Shown: piece after piece, positions 1 through 8,465 of the stretch
How the letters are laid out: every line of letters begins with the position of its first letter
How positions within the stretch are numbered: position 1 is the stretch's first letter
DNA from: Streptomyces caelestis
Lineage (GTDB): Bacteria > Actinomycetota > Actinomycetes > Streptomycetales > Streptomycetaceae
NCBI RefSeq assembly: GCF_014205255.1
Contig: NZ_JACHNE010000001.1
Location: 992,001 to 1,056,000, forward strand
Direction: 5' to 3'
DNA: 64,000 bases
Position numbers and translations under genes: made by a program
Notes under the pieces: model-generated
Database searches by the model: none
The model's input: only the letters and a program-made list of their open reading frames with translations
Told to the model about the DNA's origin: nothing

Positions 1-211
1 CGGCGAACTGCACCTCGGCAAGCACGTGGACACCTTCACCGCGACCGAGGTGGCCGACGACGACAAGACCCCGGTCCTGCGCGCCTACCTCAAGCGCTGG
101 AAGGCGGAGGTCGGGGTCTTCTTCAACGGAGTCGGCCCCGACTCCCCGGACGACCAGCTGCGCCGCATCGCCCCCGACCACCCGGTCTTCGAGATCACTG
201 TGACGGGCTGA
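1..211 (+). CDS. Deazaflavin-dependent nitroreductase family protein, C-terminal fragment
   Basis: Only the last 69 codons are in the window, reading in frame from base 2. The tail (LRAYLKRWKAEVG, then FFNGVGPDS and a short acidic end) fits the actinobacterial DUF385/nitroreductase-quinone reductase family, which uses coenzyme F420 or a related cofactor to reduce quinones and nitro compounds. The cofactor-binding part lies outside the window, so activity cannot be judged. Its stop codon overlaps the end of the convergent flavoprotein gene by 17 bp. Family assignment rests on a short C-terminal stretch and is moderate. Confidence 0.6.
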   Translation, partial: GELHLGKHVDTFTATEVADDDKTPVLRAYLKRWKAEVGVFFNGVGPDSPDDQLRRIAPDHPVFEITVTG

Positions 212-1451
212 CCTCGTCGCTGACCTCGTCGCCCGTCGCAGCGGGACGGCGGTCAAGGGCCGTCAGGGCCCGCTGGGCCACCGGGTACGTGCGGACGATC
301 TCGCCCAGCGACGTCGCACCCTGCGTGATCTCCTTGAACGCCTTCCAGGCCGGGCGGAAGCCCGTCAGCGCCGCGTGGAACAGGCCGGGACGGCGCTCGA
401 ACACGGTCAGCAGCCGCTTGCCGACGCTCATCTCCACGCCGAGCCCGGCCTTGACGGCGAACGCGTAGTTGAGGGCCTGCCGACGGGTGTCCACGGCGTC
501 GTGCGCCTCGGCGATCCGCACCGCCCACTCCCCCGCGAGCCGCCCGGACCGCAGCGCGAAGGAGATGCCCTCGCGGGTCCACGGCTCCAGCAGCCCCGCC
601 GCGTCACCGCACACCAGCACCCGCCCGCGCGAGAGCGGCGAGTCGTCGGCCCGGCAGCGGGTCAAGTGCCCGGAGGAGATGCTCGGTTCGAACCCGGCGA
701 GGCCGAGCCGCCCGACGAACTCCTCCAAGTACCGCTTCGTCGCGGCCCCTTCGCCTCGCGCCGAGATCACCCCGACCGTCAGGGTGTCGCCCTTGGGGAA
801 GACCCAGCCGTAACTGCCGGGCATGGGGCCCCAGTCGATGAGCACCCGCCCCTTCCAGTCCTCGGCGACCGTCTCCGGCACCGGGATCTCCACCTCCAGG
901 CCGAGATCCACCTGGCCGACCTTGACCCCGACATGCGCCCCTATACGGCTGGCGCTGCCGTCCGCGCCGACCACCGCCCGCGCGAGCAGGACCTCGCCAC
1001 CCTGGAGGATCACGGCGACCGTGCGCCGGTCGGGCACCGCCGAGCCGTGCTGCTCGACCCGCTGGACCGTGGCACCCGTACGCAGCTCGGCGCCCGCCTT
1101 CTGCGCGTGCTCGACGAGCTGCTGGTCGAACTCGGGCCGGTTGATCAGCCCGAACAGCATCTGCCTGGAGCGGCGGGTGCGGGTGAAGCGGCCGTTGTTC
1201 GAGAACGTCACCGCGTGCACGCGGTCCCTGAGCGGCAGCTCGAAGCCGGGCGGGAGGGCGTCGCGCGAGGGGCCGATGATGCCGCCGCCACAGGTCTTGT
1301 AGCGCGGCAGCTCCGCCTTCTCCAGCAACAGCACGCGTCTGCCGGCGACCGCCGCCGCGTACGCGGCCGAAGCGCCCGCGGGTCCCGCGCCCACCACGAC
1401 GACGTCCCACACCTGCTGCACGTCGTCCGCCGAAGAGTTCTCGCTGCTCAC
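195..1451 (-). CDS. Geranylgeranyl reductase family FAD-dependent oxidoreductase
   Basis: The 418-residue flavoprotein begins with a Rossmann FAD motif GAGPAG at residues 21-26. Next come the family's YKTCGGGI element (51-58), an ADGSAS stretch (163-168) and the second FAD motif CGDAAGLLEPWTREG (281-295). This order and length are typical of the GGR superfamily. Members reduce prenyl double bonds in lipids and quinones, or oxidise aromatic substrates in secondary metabolism, so the substrate is open. The GTG start gives a normal N-terminus directly before the FAD fold. It stands alone on the minus strand, divergent from the M20 peptidase gene. Confidence 0.85.
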   Translation of the reverse strand: MSSENSSADDVQQVWDVVVVGAGPAGASAAYAAAVAGRRVLLLEKAELPRYKTCGGGIIGPSRDALPPGFELPLRDRVHAVTFSNNGRFTRTRRSRQMLFGLINRPEFDQQLVEHAQKAGAELRTGATVQRVEQHGSAVPDRRTVAVILQGGEVLLARAVVGADGSASRIGAHVGVKVGQVDLGLEVEIPVPETVAEDWKGRVLIDWGPMPGSYGWVFPKGDTLTVGVISARGEGAATKRYLEEFVGRLGLAGFEPSISSGHLTRCRADDSPLSRGRVLVCGDAAGLLEPWTREGISFALRSGRLAGEWAVRIAEAHDAVDTRRQALNYAFAVKAGLGVEMSVGKRLLTVFERRPGLFHAALTGFRPAWKAFKEITQGATSLGEIVRTYPVAQRALTALDRRPAATGDEVSDEVSPSQ

Positions 1452-1585
1452 GATGGTCTACTGCTCCCGATCAAGCCGCCTGCCCCTGCTGTCTCCCGCA
1501 TCCTACGGCGGACCTGGCCGAAGGCCGCTGTGGGAGGATCTACGGCACTCACTGCTACAACGTCGCACCTACAAGGAGCGTGCCC

Positions 1586-2941
1586 ATGTCGTCGAATCCG
1601 GTCGCCGAGACCGTCGCCTCGCTGATGCCCAGGGCGAAGGAAGAGCTCACCGAACTCGTGGCCTTCCGGTCGGTGGCGGACTTCGACCAGTTCCCGAGGA
1701 GCGAGAGCGAGGGCGCCGCCCGCTGGGTCGTGGACGCGCTCGTCGCCGAGGGTTTCCAGGACGTGGCCCTGCTCGACACCCCCGACGGCACGCAGTCGGT
1801 CTACGGCTACCTGCCCGGCCCGCAGGGCGCGAAGACGGTCCTGCTGTACGCGCACTACGACGTGCAGCCGCCGCTGGACGAGGCCGGCTGGACGACCCCG
1901 CCGTTCGAACTGACCGAGCGGGACGGGCGCTGGTACGGGCGCGGGACCGCCGACTGCAAGGGCGGTGTCATCATGCACCTGCTGGCGCTGCGCGCGCTGA
2001 AGGCGAACGGCGGTGTACCGGTCCACGTGAAGGTGATCGCCGAGGGCTCGGAGGAGCAGGCCACGGGCGGCCTGGAGCGGTACGCGGAGGAGCACCCGGA
2101 CCTGCTGGAGGCCGACACGATCGTCATCGGCGACGCCGGCAACTTCCGTGCCGGACTGCCGACCGTCACCTCCACCCTGCGCGGTATGACCCTCGTCCGC
2201 GTGCAGGTCGACACGCTCGCCGGCAACCTGCACTCGGGCCAGTTCGGCGGTGCCGCGCCCGACGCGCTGGGCGCCCTGATCCGCGTCCTGGACTCGCTGC
2301 GCGCCGAGGACGGTTCGACGACCGTCGACGGGCTCGGCGGGGACACGGCCTGGGAGGGGCTCCAGTACGACGAGGAGCGGTTCCGGCAGGACGCCAAGGT
2401 GCTGGACGGCGTGGAGCTGATCGGCTCCGGGTCGGTCGCCGACCGGATCTGGGCGCGTCCGGCCGTGACGGTCATCGGCATCGACTGCCCGCCCGTCGTC
2501 GGCGCCACCCCGTCCGTGCAGGCGAGCGCCCGGGCGCTGATCAGCCTGCGGGTGCCGCCGGGCGTGGACGCGGCCGAGGCGACCAAGCTGCTCCAGGCGC
2601 ACGTGGAGGCGCACACGCCGTGGGGCGCGCGGGTGAGCACCGAGCAGATCGGCCAGGGCCAGGCCTTCCGCGCCGACACGACCAGCCCGGCGTACCAGGC
2701 CATGGCGGACGCGATGGCGGTGGCGTACCCGGGGCAGGAGATGCAGTACGCCGGCCAGGGCGGCTCCATCCCGCTGTGCAACACGCTCGCCGCGCTGTAC
2801 CCGCGTGCGGAGATCCTGCTCATCGGGCTGAGCGAGCCGGAGGCCCAGATCCACGCCGTCAACGAGAGCGTCTCCCCCGAGGAGCTGGAACGGCTGTCGG
2901 TGGCCGAGGCGCTGTTCCTGCGCAACTACGCGGTCAGCTGA
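1586..2941 (+). CDS. M20 family dipeptidase / metallopeptidase
   Basis: The 451-residue cytosolic zinc peptidase carries the M20 ligands in order: HYDVQPP (His90, Asp92), GRGTADCKGG (bridging Asp123) and IAEGSEEQ (catalytic and ligand Glu near 153-157). A dimerisation lid domain follows, with TLAGNLHSG near its start. Such enzymes hydrolyse dipeptides or N-acyl amino acids. The ATG at 1586 is preferred over the GTG at 1580 because AAGGAG at 1573-1578 sits 7 nt before the ATG but only 1 nt before the GTG. A peptide ABC operon lies just downstream on the other strand, so a shared role in peptide use is possible but inferred. Confidence 0.9.
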   Translation: MSSNPVAETVASLMPRAKEELTELVAFRSVADFDQFPRSESEGAARWVVDALVAEGFQDVALLDTPDGTQSVYGYLPGPQGAKTVLLYAHYDVQPPLDEAGWTTPPFELTERDGRWYGRGTADCKGGVIMHLLALRALKANGGVPVHVKVIAEGSEEQATGGLERYAEEHPDLLEADTIVIGDAGNFRAGLPTVTSTLRGMTLVRVQVDTLAGNLHSGQFGGAAPDALGALIRVLDSLRAEDGSTTVDGLGGDTAWEGLQYDEERFRQDAKVLDGVELIGSGSVADRIWARPAVTVIGIDCPPVVGATPSVQASARALISLRVPPGVDAAEATKLLQAHVEAHTPWGARVSTEQIGQGQAFRADTTSPAYQAMADAMAVAYPGQEMQYAGQGGSIPLCNTLAALYPRAEILLIGLSEPEAQIHAVNESVSPEELERLSVAEALFLRNYAVS

Positions 2942-2960
2942 CCGCTCTGCCCACAGCAGA

Positions 2961-2983
2961 GGCCCTCGCCGCGGGCGGGGGCC
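2961..2983 (+). terminator. Hairpin terminator after the M20 peptidase
   Basis: A 10-bp stem (ggccctcgcc / ggcgggggcc, one G-U pair) with a 3-nt loop lies 19 nt after the peptidase stop. It has no long T tract, which is usual for GC-rich actinobacterial terminators. It ends 17 nt before the next gene's start, so that gene needs its own promoter. Confidence 0.6.
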
Positions 2984-2988
2984 TTGCC

Positions 2989-2994
2989 TACGGT
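2989..2994 (+). promoter_or_regulatory. -10 hexamer TACGGT, leaderless start candidate
   Basis: TACGGT ends 6 nt before the ATG at 3001 and no Shine-Dalgarno sequence is visible. That places +1 on or next to the start codon, as in leaderless streptomycete mRNAs. No clear -35 is seen. Confidence 0.4.
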
Positions 2995-3000
2995 CGTCCC

Positions 3001-3429
3001 ATGGACGTCGTAGAGCTCCTCCCCCGCCTCCACTTGCTGCGTTTCCCCGTCGGCCAGGCCTATCTGTGGCGCGACGGCGACGACCGCGGCGAGCTGACGC
3101 TGATCGACGCCGGCCCGGCGGGTTCCGGTGCCCCGATCGCCGAGGCGGTGACCGCGCTCGGCCGGGATCCGCGGGACGTACGGCGAATCGTGCTCACCCA
3201 CTTCCACGAGGACCACGCGGGCGGGGCGGGCGAGTTCGCCGCGCTCAGCGGGGCCGAGGTGCTGGTCCACCGGCTCGACGCGCCCGTCGTACGGGGTGGG
3301 GTCCCGGGTCCGCCGCCGGTGTTCGAGGACTGGGAGCGGCCCCTGCACGAGCTCCAGAGGCCCTCGCCTCGTTCAAGGACCACTCCAGGCGTGTCGCCTG
3401 TCACCAACGTCCCGGGACAGCACACCTAG
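3001..3429 (+). pseudogene. Truncated MBL-fold metallo-hydrolase
   Basis: The 142-residue product starts as a normal metallo-beta-lactamase-fold hydrolase (LTLIDAGPAGSG, then the zinc motif THFHEDHAGG). It loses similarity after FEDWERPLHE at about residue 120. Family members run to roughly 220-240 residues and need a second His-containing half (GHTPGS-like motif and later zinc ligands), which is absent. The last 22 residues, rich in Ser/Pro/Arg, look like read-through of unrelated DNA. Downstream lies the convergent peptide ABC operon, only 8 bp away. The likely cause is a deletion or rearrangement with its junction between about 3350 and 3430, so the product is probably inactive. Confidence 0.7.
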
Positions 3430-3437
3430 GACTTCGG

Positions 3438-4541
3438 TCAGGGACGACCCTTCAGCTCCGTGAGCGCCGGGTCGAGGACGATGTCCTCCGCGCGCGCCGC
3501 GACCGTCGGTTCCTCGGGGAAGTGGCAGGCGGTGAGATGGCCCGCGGGGCTGCCTTCGGCGGTGACCAGCCGCGGTTCCTCGGTGGCGCACCTGTCCCGG
3601 GCCTTCCAGCAGCGGGTACGGAAGCGGCAGCCGGAGGGCGGGTCGATCGGTGAGGGCACGTCCCCGGCCAGCCGGATGCGCTCGCGCCGCTCGGTGGCGT
3701 CCGGATCGGCCTCGGGGACGGCGGACAGCAGCGCGTGCGTGTACGGGTGCCGTGGCCGGGTGTAGAGCGACTCCCGGTCGGCGACCTCGACGATCTTGCC
3801 GAGGTACATCACGGCGATCCGTTCGGAGAAGTGCCGTACGACGGCGAGGTCGTGGGCGATGAAGAGGAAGGCGATGCCGAACTCCCGCTGGAGGTCCTGC
3901 AGCAGGTTGACGACCTGCGCCTGGATGGAGACGTCCAGCGCGGAGACGGGTTCGTCGGCCACGATCAGCTTCGGCCGCAGGGCGAGGGCGCGGGCGATGC
4001 CGATGCGCTGGCGCTGGCCGCCGGAGAACTCGTTCGGGTAGCGGTTGTAGTGCTCGGGGTTGAGGCCCACTGTCTCCAGGAGTTCCTGGGCGCGCCGCTT
4101 GTGGCCCTGGGGCGGGTTGATGCCGTTGAGCCGCATGGGCGTTTCGATGATGGTGCCGACGGTGTGCCGGGGGTTCAGGGAGGAGTACGGGTCCTGGAAG
4201 ATCATCTGGAGGTTGCGGCGGGCCTGAAGCATCCGCCCGGGAGGCCGGTGCGTGATGTCCTCGCCGTCGAACACGACGGAGCCGCCGGTGGGTTCGAGCA
4301 GCCGGGTGACCAGGCGCCCGGTGGTCGACTTGCCGCAGCCGGACTCGCCGACCAGGCCCAGCGACTCGGCGGGTCCGACCGAGAAGTCGATGCCGTCGAC
4401 GGCTCGCACGGCCCCGATCTGCCGCTGGAAGATGATGCCCTGGCGCAGGGGGAAGTGCTTCTGGAGACCGCGTACTTCGAGGAGGTTCTCGCCGGTGGGG
4501 CGGTCGGTGACCGGCCCGGTGAGGGACTGGGTGGTGCTCAC
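3438..4541 (-). CDS. Oligopeptide ABC transporter ATP-binding protein (DppF/OppF type)
   Basis: The 367-residue ATPase has Walker [10 protein letters not shown] (residues 65-73), signature [15 protein letters not shown], Walker [13 protein letters not shown] and the C-terminal oligopeptide_ABC extension with a Cys cluster ([14 protein letters not shown]). It energises peptide import together with the next-upstream ATPase. The GTG at 4541 is chosen because GGGAG lies 6 nt before it and it starts 1 nt after the upstream stop. A more distal ATG at 4568 would overlap the upstream gene and lacks such a site. It is the last gene of the five-gene operon, and no terminator is seen before the truncated MBL gene. 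Confidence 0.92.
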   Translation of the reverse strand: MSTTQSLTGPVTDRPTGENLLEVRGLQKHFPLRQGIIFQRQIGAVRAVDGIDFSVGPAESLGLVGESGCGKSTTGRLVTRLLEPTGGSVVFDGEDITHRPPGRMLQARRNLQMIFQDPYSSLNPRHTVGTIIETPMRLNGINPPQGHKRRAQELLETVGLNPEHYNRYPNEFSGGQRQRIGIARALALRPKLIVADEPVSALDVSIQAQVVNLLQDLQREFGIAFLFIAHDLAVVRHFSERIAVMYLGKIVEVADRESLYTRPRHPYTHALLSAVPEADPDATERRERIRLAGDVPSPIDPPSGCRFRTRCWKARDRCATEEPRLVTAEGSPAGHLTACHFPEEPTVAARAEDIVLDPALTELKGRP

Positions 4542-4542
4542 G

Positions 4543-5613
4543 TCATGCTCCCTTTCGTCCGCCGTCACGGATCTCGTGCTTGGCCTCGTCGGTGAGATGG
4601 CACGCGGCGAGGTGCCCTCCGGTGCCGGGGACCAGGCGCAGCTCGGGCCGTTCCACGGTGCAACGCCCCTGAGGGACCCAGCCCTTGTAGGCGCAGCGCG
4701 GGTGGAAGGAGCAGCCGTCCGGCAGGTTGATCAGGCTCGGCGGGGTGCCGGGGATGGGGTTCAGCCGCTCGCCGACGTCGCCGGTGAGATGCGGCATCGA
4801 CTGCAACAGGCCCCAGGTGTAGGGGTGCTGGGGCTGCTTGAGGACGTCGCGGGTGGTGCCGTACTCGATCCGGCGGCCGCCGTACATCACCAGGATGTCG
4901 TCGGCGATGTCGGAGACCACGCCCAGGTCGTGGGTGATGATGACGACGGCGGAGCCGAACTCCTCCTGGAGGTCGCGGATCAGGTCCAGGATCTGCGCCT
5001 GGACGGTGACGTCCAGGGCGGTGGTGGGTTCGTCGGCGATGAGCAGGGCGGGGTCGCAGACCAGCGACATGGCGATCATGGCGCGCTGGCGCATGCCGCC
5101 GGAGAACTGGTGCGGGTAGTCCCTGACCCGCCGTTCGGGCTGCGGGATGCCGACCCGCTTGAGCATCTCCACCGCGCGGTCCTTGGCCTCCTTCTTGGAG
5201 ACCCTGTGGTGCACGCGGTAGGCCTCGGCGATCTGGGAGCCGACGGTGAAGAAGGGGTGCAGCGCGGAGAGCGGGTCCTGGAAGATCATGGAGACCGTAC
5301 GGCCGCGCAGGGCACGCATCTCGGCCTCGGGCAGGGCGACGAGCTCCTTGCCCTCCAGCCGGATCTCGCCGCTGACCCGGGCGCGGGTGCCCTTGTGCAG
5401 TCCGAGCAGGGCCAGTGAGGTCACCGACTTGCCGGAGCCGGACTCGCCGACGATGCCGAGGGTCCGGCCCTTCTCCAGGGTGAAGGAGACGCCGTCGACG
5501 GACTTGACGAGGCCGTCCTCGGTCGGGAAGTGCACCCTCAGGTCGCGTACGTCGAGGAAGGGTGCGGGCGCGGGCGTGACGTCCGCGGGCTGCGGTGAGG
5601 TCTGAACGGACAC
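4543..5613 (-). CDS. Oligopeptide ABC transporter ATP-binding protein (DppD/OppD type)
   Basis: The 356-residue ATPase has Walker A GESGSGKS (residues 56-63), signature [15 protein letters not shown], Walker [13 protein letters not shown] and the D-type C-terminal extension with paired cysteines (CSFHPRCAY). It pairs with the F-type ATPase to form the nucleotide-binding heterodimer of a dipeptide/oligopeptide importer. The GTG start follows TTAGGAACACCC, a modest ribosome site. It lies 27 nt behind the permease gene and almost abuts the following ATPase gene, so translation is probably coupled. Confidence 0.92.
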   Translation of the reverse strand: MSVQTSPQPADVTPAPAPFLDVRDLRVHFPTEDGLVKSVDGVSFTLEKGRTLGIVGESGSGKSVTSLALLGLHKGTRARVSGEIRLEGKELVALPEAEMRALRGRTVSMIFQDPLSALHPFFTVGSQIAEAYRVHHRVSKKEAKDRAVEMLKRVGIPQPERRVRDYPHQFSGGMRQRAMIAMSLVCDPALLIADEPTTALDVTVQAQILDLIRDLQEEFGSAVVIITHDLGVVSDIADDILVMYGGRRIEYGTTRDVLKQPQHPYTWGLLQSMPHLTGDVGERLNPIPGTPPSLINLPDGCSFHPRCAYKGWVPQGRCTVERPELRLVPGTGGHLAACHLTDEAKHEIRDGGRKGA

Positions 5614-5640
5614 GGGTGTTCCTAAGGACGAAAGAAGGGC

Positions 5641-6633
5641 TCAGGCGAGGCGCACGCGCGGGTCGACGAGGCCGTACACCAGGTCGACGACCACGTTGGC
5701 GAGGACGACGAACGTCGCGGCGAAGAGCGTGGTGCCGAGGATGACGGGCAGGTCGGAGTTCTGGACGGAGTCGACCGCGAGCTTGCCGATGCCGTTGATG
5801 CCGAACACCGACTCGGTGATGACCGCGGAGCCGCCGATCAGCGAGCCGACGTCCATGCCGAAGATGGTGATGATCGGGGTGATGGCGGCCCGCAGCCCGT
5901 GCTTGAGGACGACGGTGGCGGCCGGCAGGCCCTTGGCGCGGGCGGTGCGCATGTAGTCCTCGGCGAAGACCTCCAGCATGGAGGAGCGGGTGAGCCGGGT
6001 GTACATGGCGAGGTAGACGATGACGAGGGTGGTCCACGGCAGGATCAGCCCCTGGAACCAGCCGGCCGGATCCTCGGTGATCGACGTGTAGCCGGAGGTC
6101 GGCAGGATCTGGAACCTGTCGACGAAGAGGTACAGCAGGAGCAGTCCGATGAAGTAGATCTGCACCGAGACACCGAACAGGGCCAGTCCGACCGCCGCCT
6201 TGTCGGCGGCCCGGCCCCTGCGGACCGCGGCGACGGTGCCGAGGCCGACCCCCAGGACCAGGAACGCGACCGCGGCGCCGAGACCGAGGGAGAGGTCCGC
6301 CGGGAAGTCCGACAGCAGGGTGGTGAGGACGGGGGTGTCGGTCTGGAAGGAGACGCCCAGACAGGGGGGGCCGCAGTGGATGCGGACGCTCTGGTCGCCG
6401 TAGTCGCGGCCGGCGACCAGTCCCTTGAGGAACTCCCAGTACTGCGTCAGGGAGCTCTGGTCCAGGCCCAGCGAGTGCTTGATCTCCGCGAGGCGGGACG
6501 GGGAGCAGGTCTTTCCGCAGGCCAGGAGTGCGGGGTCGGACGGCAGCGCGAAGAAGATGAAGAAGGTGATCGTGGTGATCACCAGCATGATCACGGCCGC
6601 TGCCAGCAGGCGTCTGATGAGGTAACGAAACAT
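5641..6633 (-). CDS. Oligopeptide ABC transporter permease (DppB/OppB type)
   Basis: The 330-residue inner-membrane permease opens with the B-type N-terminus (MFRYLIRRLLAAAVIMLVI), which forms the first membrane helix. About five more helices follow, with the EAA-loop region (DYMRTARAKGLPAATVVLKH) that contacts the ATPases. It carries an extended periplasmic loop between helices 1 and 2 (CGKTCSPSR through CGPPC), as is common in actinobacterial B permeases. It would form the channel with the C-type permease encoded two genes upstream. The gene lies behind a GC hairpin that follows the binding-protein gene. Confidence 0.9.
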   Translation of the reverse strand: MFRYLIRRLLAAAVIMLVITTITFFIFFALPSDPALLACGKTCSPSRLAEIKHSLGLDQSSLTQYWEFLKGLVAGRDYGDQSVRIHCGPPCLGVSFQTDTPVLTTLLSDFPADLSLGLGAAVAFLVLGVGLGTVAAVRRGRAADKAAVGLALFGVSVQIYFIGLLLLYLFVDRFQILPTSGYTSITEDPAGWFQGLILPWTTLVIVYLAMYTRLTRSSMLEVFAEDYMRTARAKGLPAATVVLKHGLRAAITPIITIFGMDVGSLIGGSAVITESVFGINGIGKLAVDSVQNSDLPVILGTTLFAATFVVLANVVVDLVYGLVDPRVRLA

Positions 6634-6663
6634 GGGGTGCCGGGACCTGACGTGAGGGGGATG

Positions 6664-6691
6664 CCCGCCGGCGGCCGGGGCCGCCGGCGGG
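6664..6691 (-). terminator. Intercistronic hairpin behind the binding-protein gene
   Basis: A perfect 12-bp GC stem (CCCGCCGGCGGC / GCCGCCGGCGGG) with a 4-nt loop sits in the 78-nt gap between the binding-protein stop (6712) and the permease start (6633). Hairpins here commonly stabilise the upstream mRNA or cause partial termination, giving excess binding protein over membrane components. That role is inferred from position. Confidence 0.55.
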
Positions 6692-6711
6692 GTTCGAAGG
6701 GATGGCGTCCG

Positions 6712-8388
6712 TCAGTGCTTGACGTAGACGTGGACCAGGCTCGGCTCGGCCAGGATCGTGTCGGAGATGACTCCGCCGACCTTGGAGCCGGACATGTCGC
6801 TGAAGTTCATGTACATCAGCGGGACCACGGCGGCGTCCTTCATGATCTGCTCGTCCAACTGGCCGTAGGTCGCGTTGCGCTGCTTGACGTCGGTCATCGT
6901 GGCGGCCTTGTCGATCAGCGCGTTGGCCTTCGGGTCGTTCAGGTAGGACAAGTCCTGGTTGGCCTGCGGGTTCTTCTTGATCAGCCGGCCGTCGAAAAGG
7001 GTGGGCAGCACCGTGGAGGCGTTCGGCCAGTCGGCGATCCAGTCGCCCCAGGTCAGGTCGTACTGGTTCTTGATGTTGTTGATGGTGCTGAAGTAGTTCG
7101 CCGCGTCGATCGGGGAGATGTTGACGTGGATGCCGATGTGCTCCAGCGCGGTCTTCACCGCGTCGGCGAAGTGCTCCTGGGTGGGAGTGTTCTCCACGGC
7201 GATCGACATCGTCGGCTTCGGGTTGCCCGCCTGCTTCATCAGTTCCTCGGCCTTGGCGAGGTTGCCGGCCGGGTTGGCGCTGTACAGGTTGAACTTCTGG
7301 TAACCGCCGATGCCTGGGCTCAGCATCGTCGTGGCATAGTCGCCGTACGCCGAGCCGCCGAAGGCGCCGCGGACCGTCGTCTTGTCGATGGCGTACTCGA
7401 TCGCCTGGCGGACCTTCAGGTCCTTGACGCGGGTGGTGTTGATGGCCAGGTAGTTGATGCCGGGTGCGGGGATCTTGTAGTAACGGCTCTTCAAGGACGG
7501 GTCGTTGGCGAGCTGGGCCAAGTCGGAGCCCGCGATCGGCCACTGCTGGATCGACGTCTGGGCCGTGCCGGCGTCGGCCTTGATCTGCTGGTCGATGGCG
7601 GCCTCGTCCTGGCCGAACTTCACGTCCATCTCGTCGACGTTCTGCTGCCGGATCGGGTCGGTCGACTGGGACCAGTACTTGTTCCGGGTGAGGACGAGTT
7701 CCTTGTTCTTGGTGTACGACTTGATCATGTACGGCCCGTCGGACCAGACCTTGGTGTCGTACGTCGAGCCGGTGTCGTGGGCCTTGGGCACAGCCGCCCA
7801 GCCGGTCATCGCGGTGGTCTCGTTGAAGTCGGCCACCGGCTGGTTCAGGTGGAAGACGATCGTGTACTTGTCCGGCGTCCGGATGGAGCTGAGCTCCTTG
7901 CCCTGGTACGGGCCCTTGTAGCCGGCGCCGCCGACGAGCCACTGGGCCGCGTAGGGCGGGCCGCCGTTGATGTCGGAGGAGAAGAAGCGCTCGACGCCGT
8001 ACTTGACGTCCGGTGCGGTGACCTCGGTGCCGTCCTGGTACTTGACGCCGTGTCGGAGGTGGAAGGTCCAGACGGTGGCGCCCTTGGACGGCGTTCCGGT
8101 GTCGGTGGCGAGGTCGCCGACCAGCTTCGGCTGGGAACCCGTCTCGTCCCAGCCGGTCAAGTCGCGGACGATCTCCTGGTCCATGCTCGAGCCCTCGGTC
8201 GTGTAGACGCGCTGGGGGTCGAGATGGTCGAAGTCCGCCTTGTCCAGGACGGTCAGGGTGCCGCCCTTGCCGGGGGCGCCGCTGCCACTGTCACTGGAGG
8301 ACCCTCCGCATGCGGTGGCCCCCAGGGCGATCACCACGGCGGAGGCCGTGAGAGCGACCGTGCGCGATCTGCGCGTGCTGCGCGTCAT
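6712..8388 (-). CDS. Peptide-binding lipoprotein of the ABC transporter (SBP family 5)
   Basis: The 558-residue extracellular receptor has a Tat-like basic N-terminus (TRSTRRSRT), a hydrophobic stretch and a lipobox ending ATACGG, so the mature protein should be lipid-anchored at Cys near residue 26. The family 5 fold follows: GGTLTVLDKADFDHLDP, the HLRHGVKYQDGTEVTAPDV ligand-site region and a late LPTLF segment. It captures peptides for the permeases. The ATG at 8388 has GGAG 8 nt upstream. The gene sits second in the operon, between the C-type and B-type permease genes, rather than first as in many Gram-negative operons. Confidence 0.93.
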   Translation of the reverse strand: MTRSTRRSRTVALTASAVVIALGATACGGSSSDSGSGAPGKGGTLTVLDKADFDHLDPQRVYTTEGSSMDQEIVRDLTGWDETGSQPKLVGDLATDTGTPSKGATVWTFHLRHGVKYQDGTEVTAPDVKYGVERFFSSDINGGPPYAAQWLVGGAGYKGPYQGKELSSIRTPDKYTIVFHLNQPVADFNETTAMTGWAAVPKAHDTGSTYDTKVWSDGPYMIKSYTKNKELVLTRNKYWSQSTDPIRQQNVDEMDVKFGQDEAAIDQQIKADAGTAQTSIQQWPIAGSDLAQLANDPSLKSRYYKIPAPGINYLAINTTRVKDLKVRQAIEYAIDKTTVRGAFGGSAYGDYATTMLSPGIGGYQKFNLYSANPAGNLAKAEELMKQAGNPKPTMSIAVENTPTQEHFADAVKTALEHIGIHVNISPIDAANYFSTINNIKNQYDLTWGDWIADWPNASTVLPTLFDGRLIKKNPQANQDLSYLNDPKANALIDKAATMTDVKQRNATYGQLDEQIMKDAAVVPLMYMNFSDMSGSKVGGVISDTILAEPSLVHVYVKH

Positions 8389-8465
8389 TGAGGAAACTCC
8401 GTTTCTTGCTACGGGCTCGGCGGCCTTTCGTGGGGCCGCCGGGCCGACACTCGGGGGGTGGCTTG

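Noticed and set aside
3350..3430. Possible insertion-sequence end in the tail of the truncated MBL gene
   Set aside because: No terminal inverted repeat, target duplication or transposase residue pattern could be shown; kept only as a rearrangement junction.
4565..7942. Very long open frame (over 1,100 codons) on the minus strand across the transporter operon
   Set aside because: It lies in the wrong frame to three real ABC genes. The product is Arg/Pro/Gly/His-rich with no domain, as expected of frame shadows in high-GC DNA.
5899..8391. Open frame of 830 codons on the plus strand opposite the peptide-transporter genes
   Set aside because: It is antisense to confident permease and binding-protein genes and has Val/Gly/Asp-rich composition without motifs.
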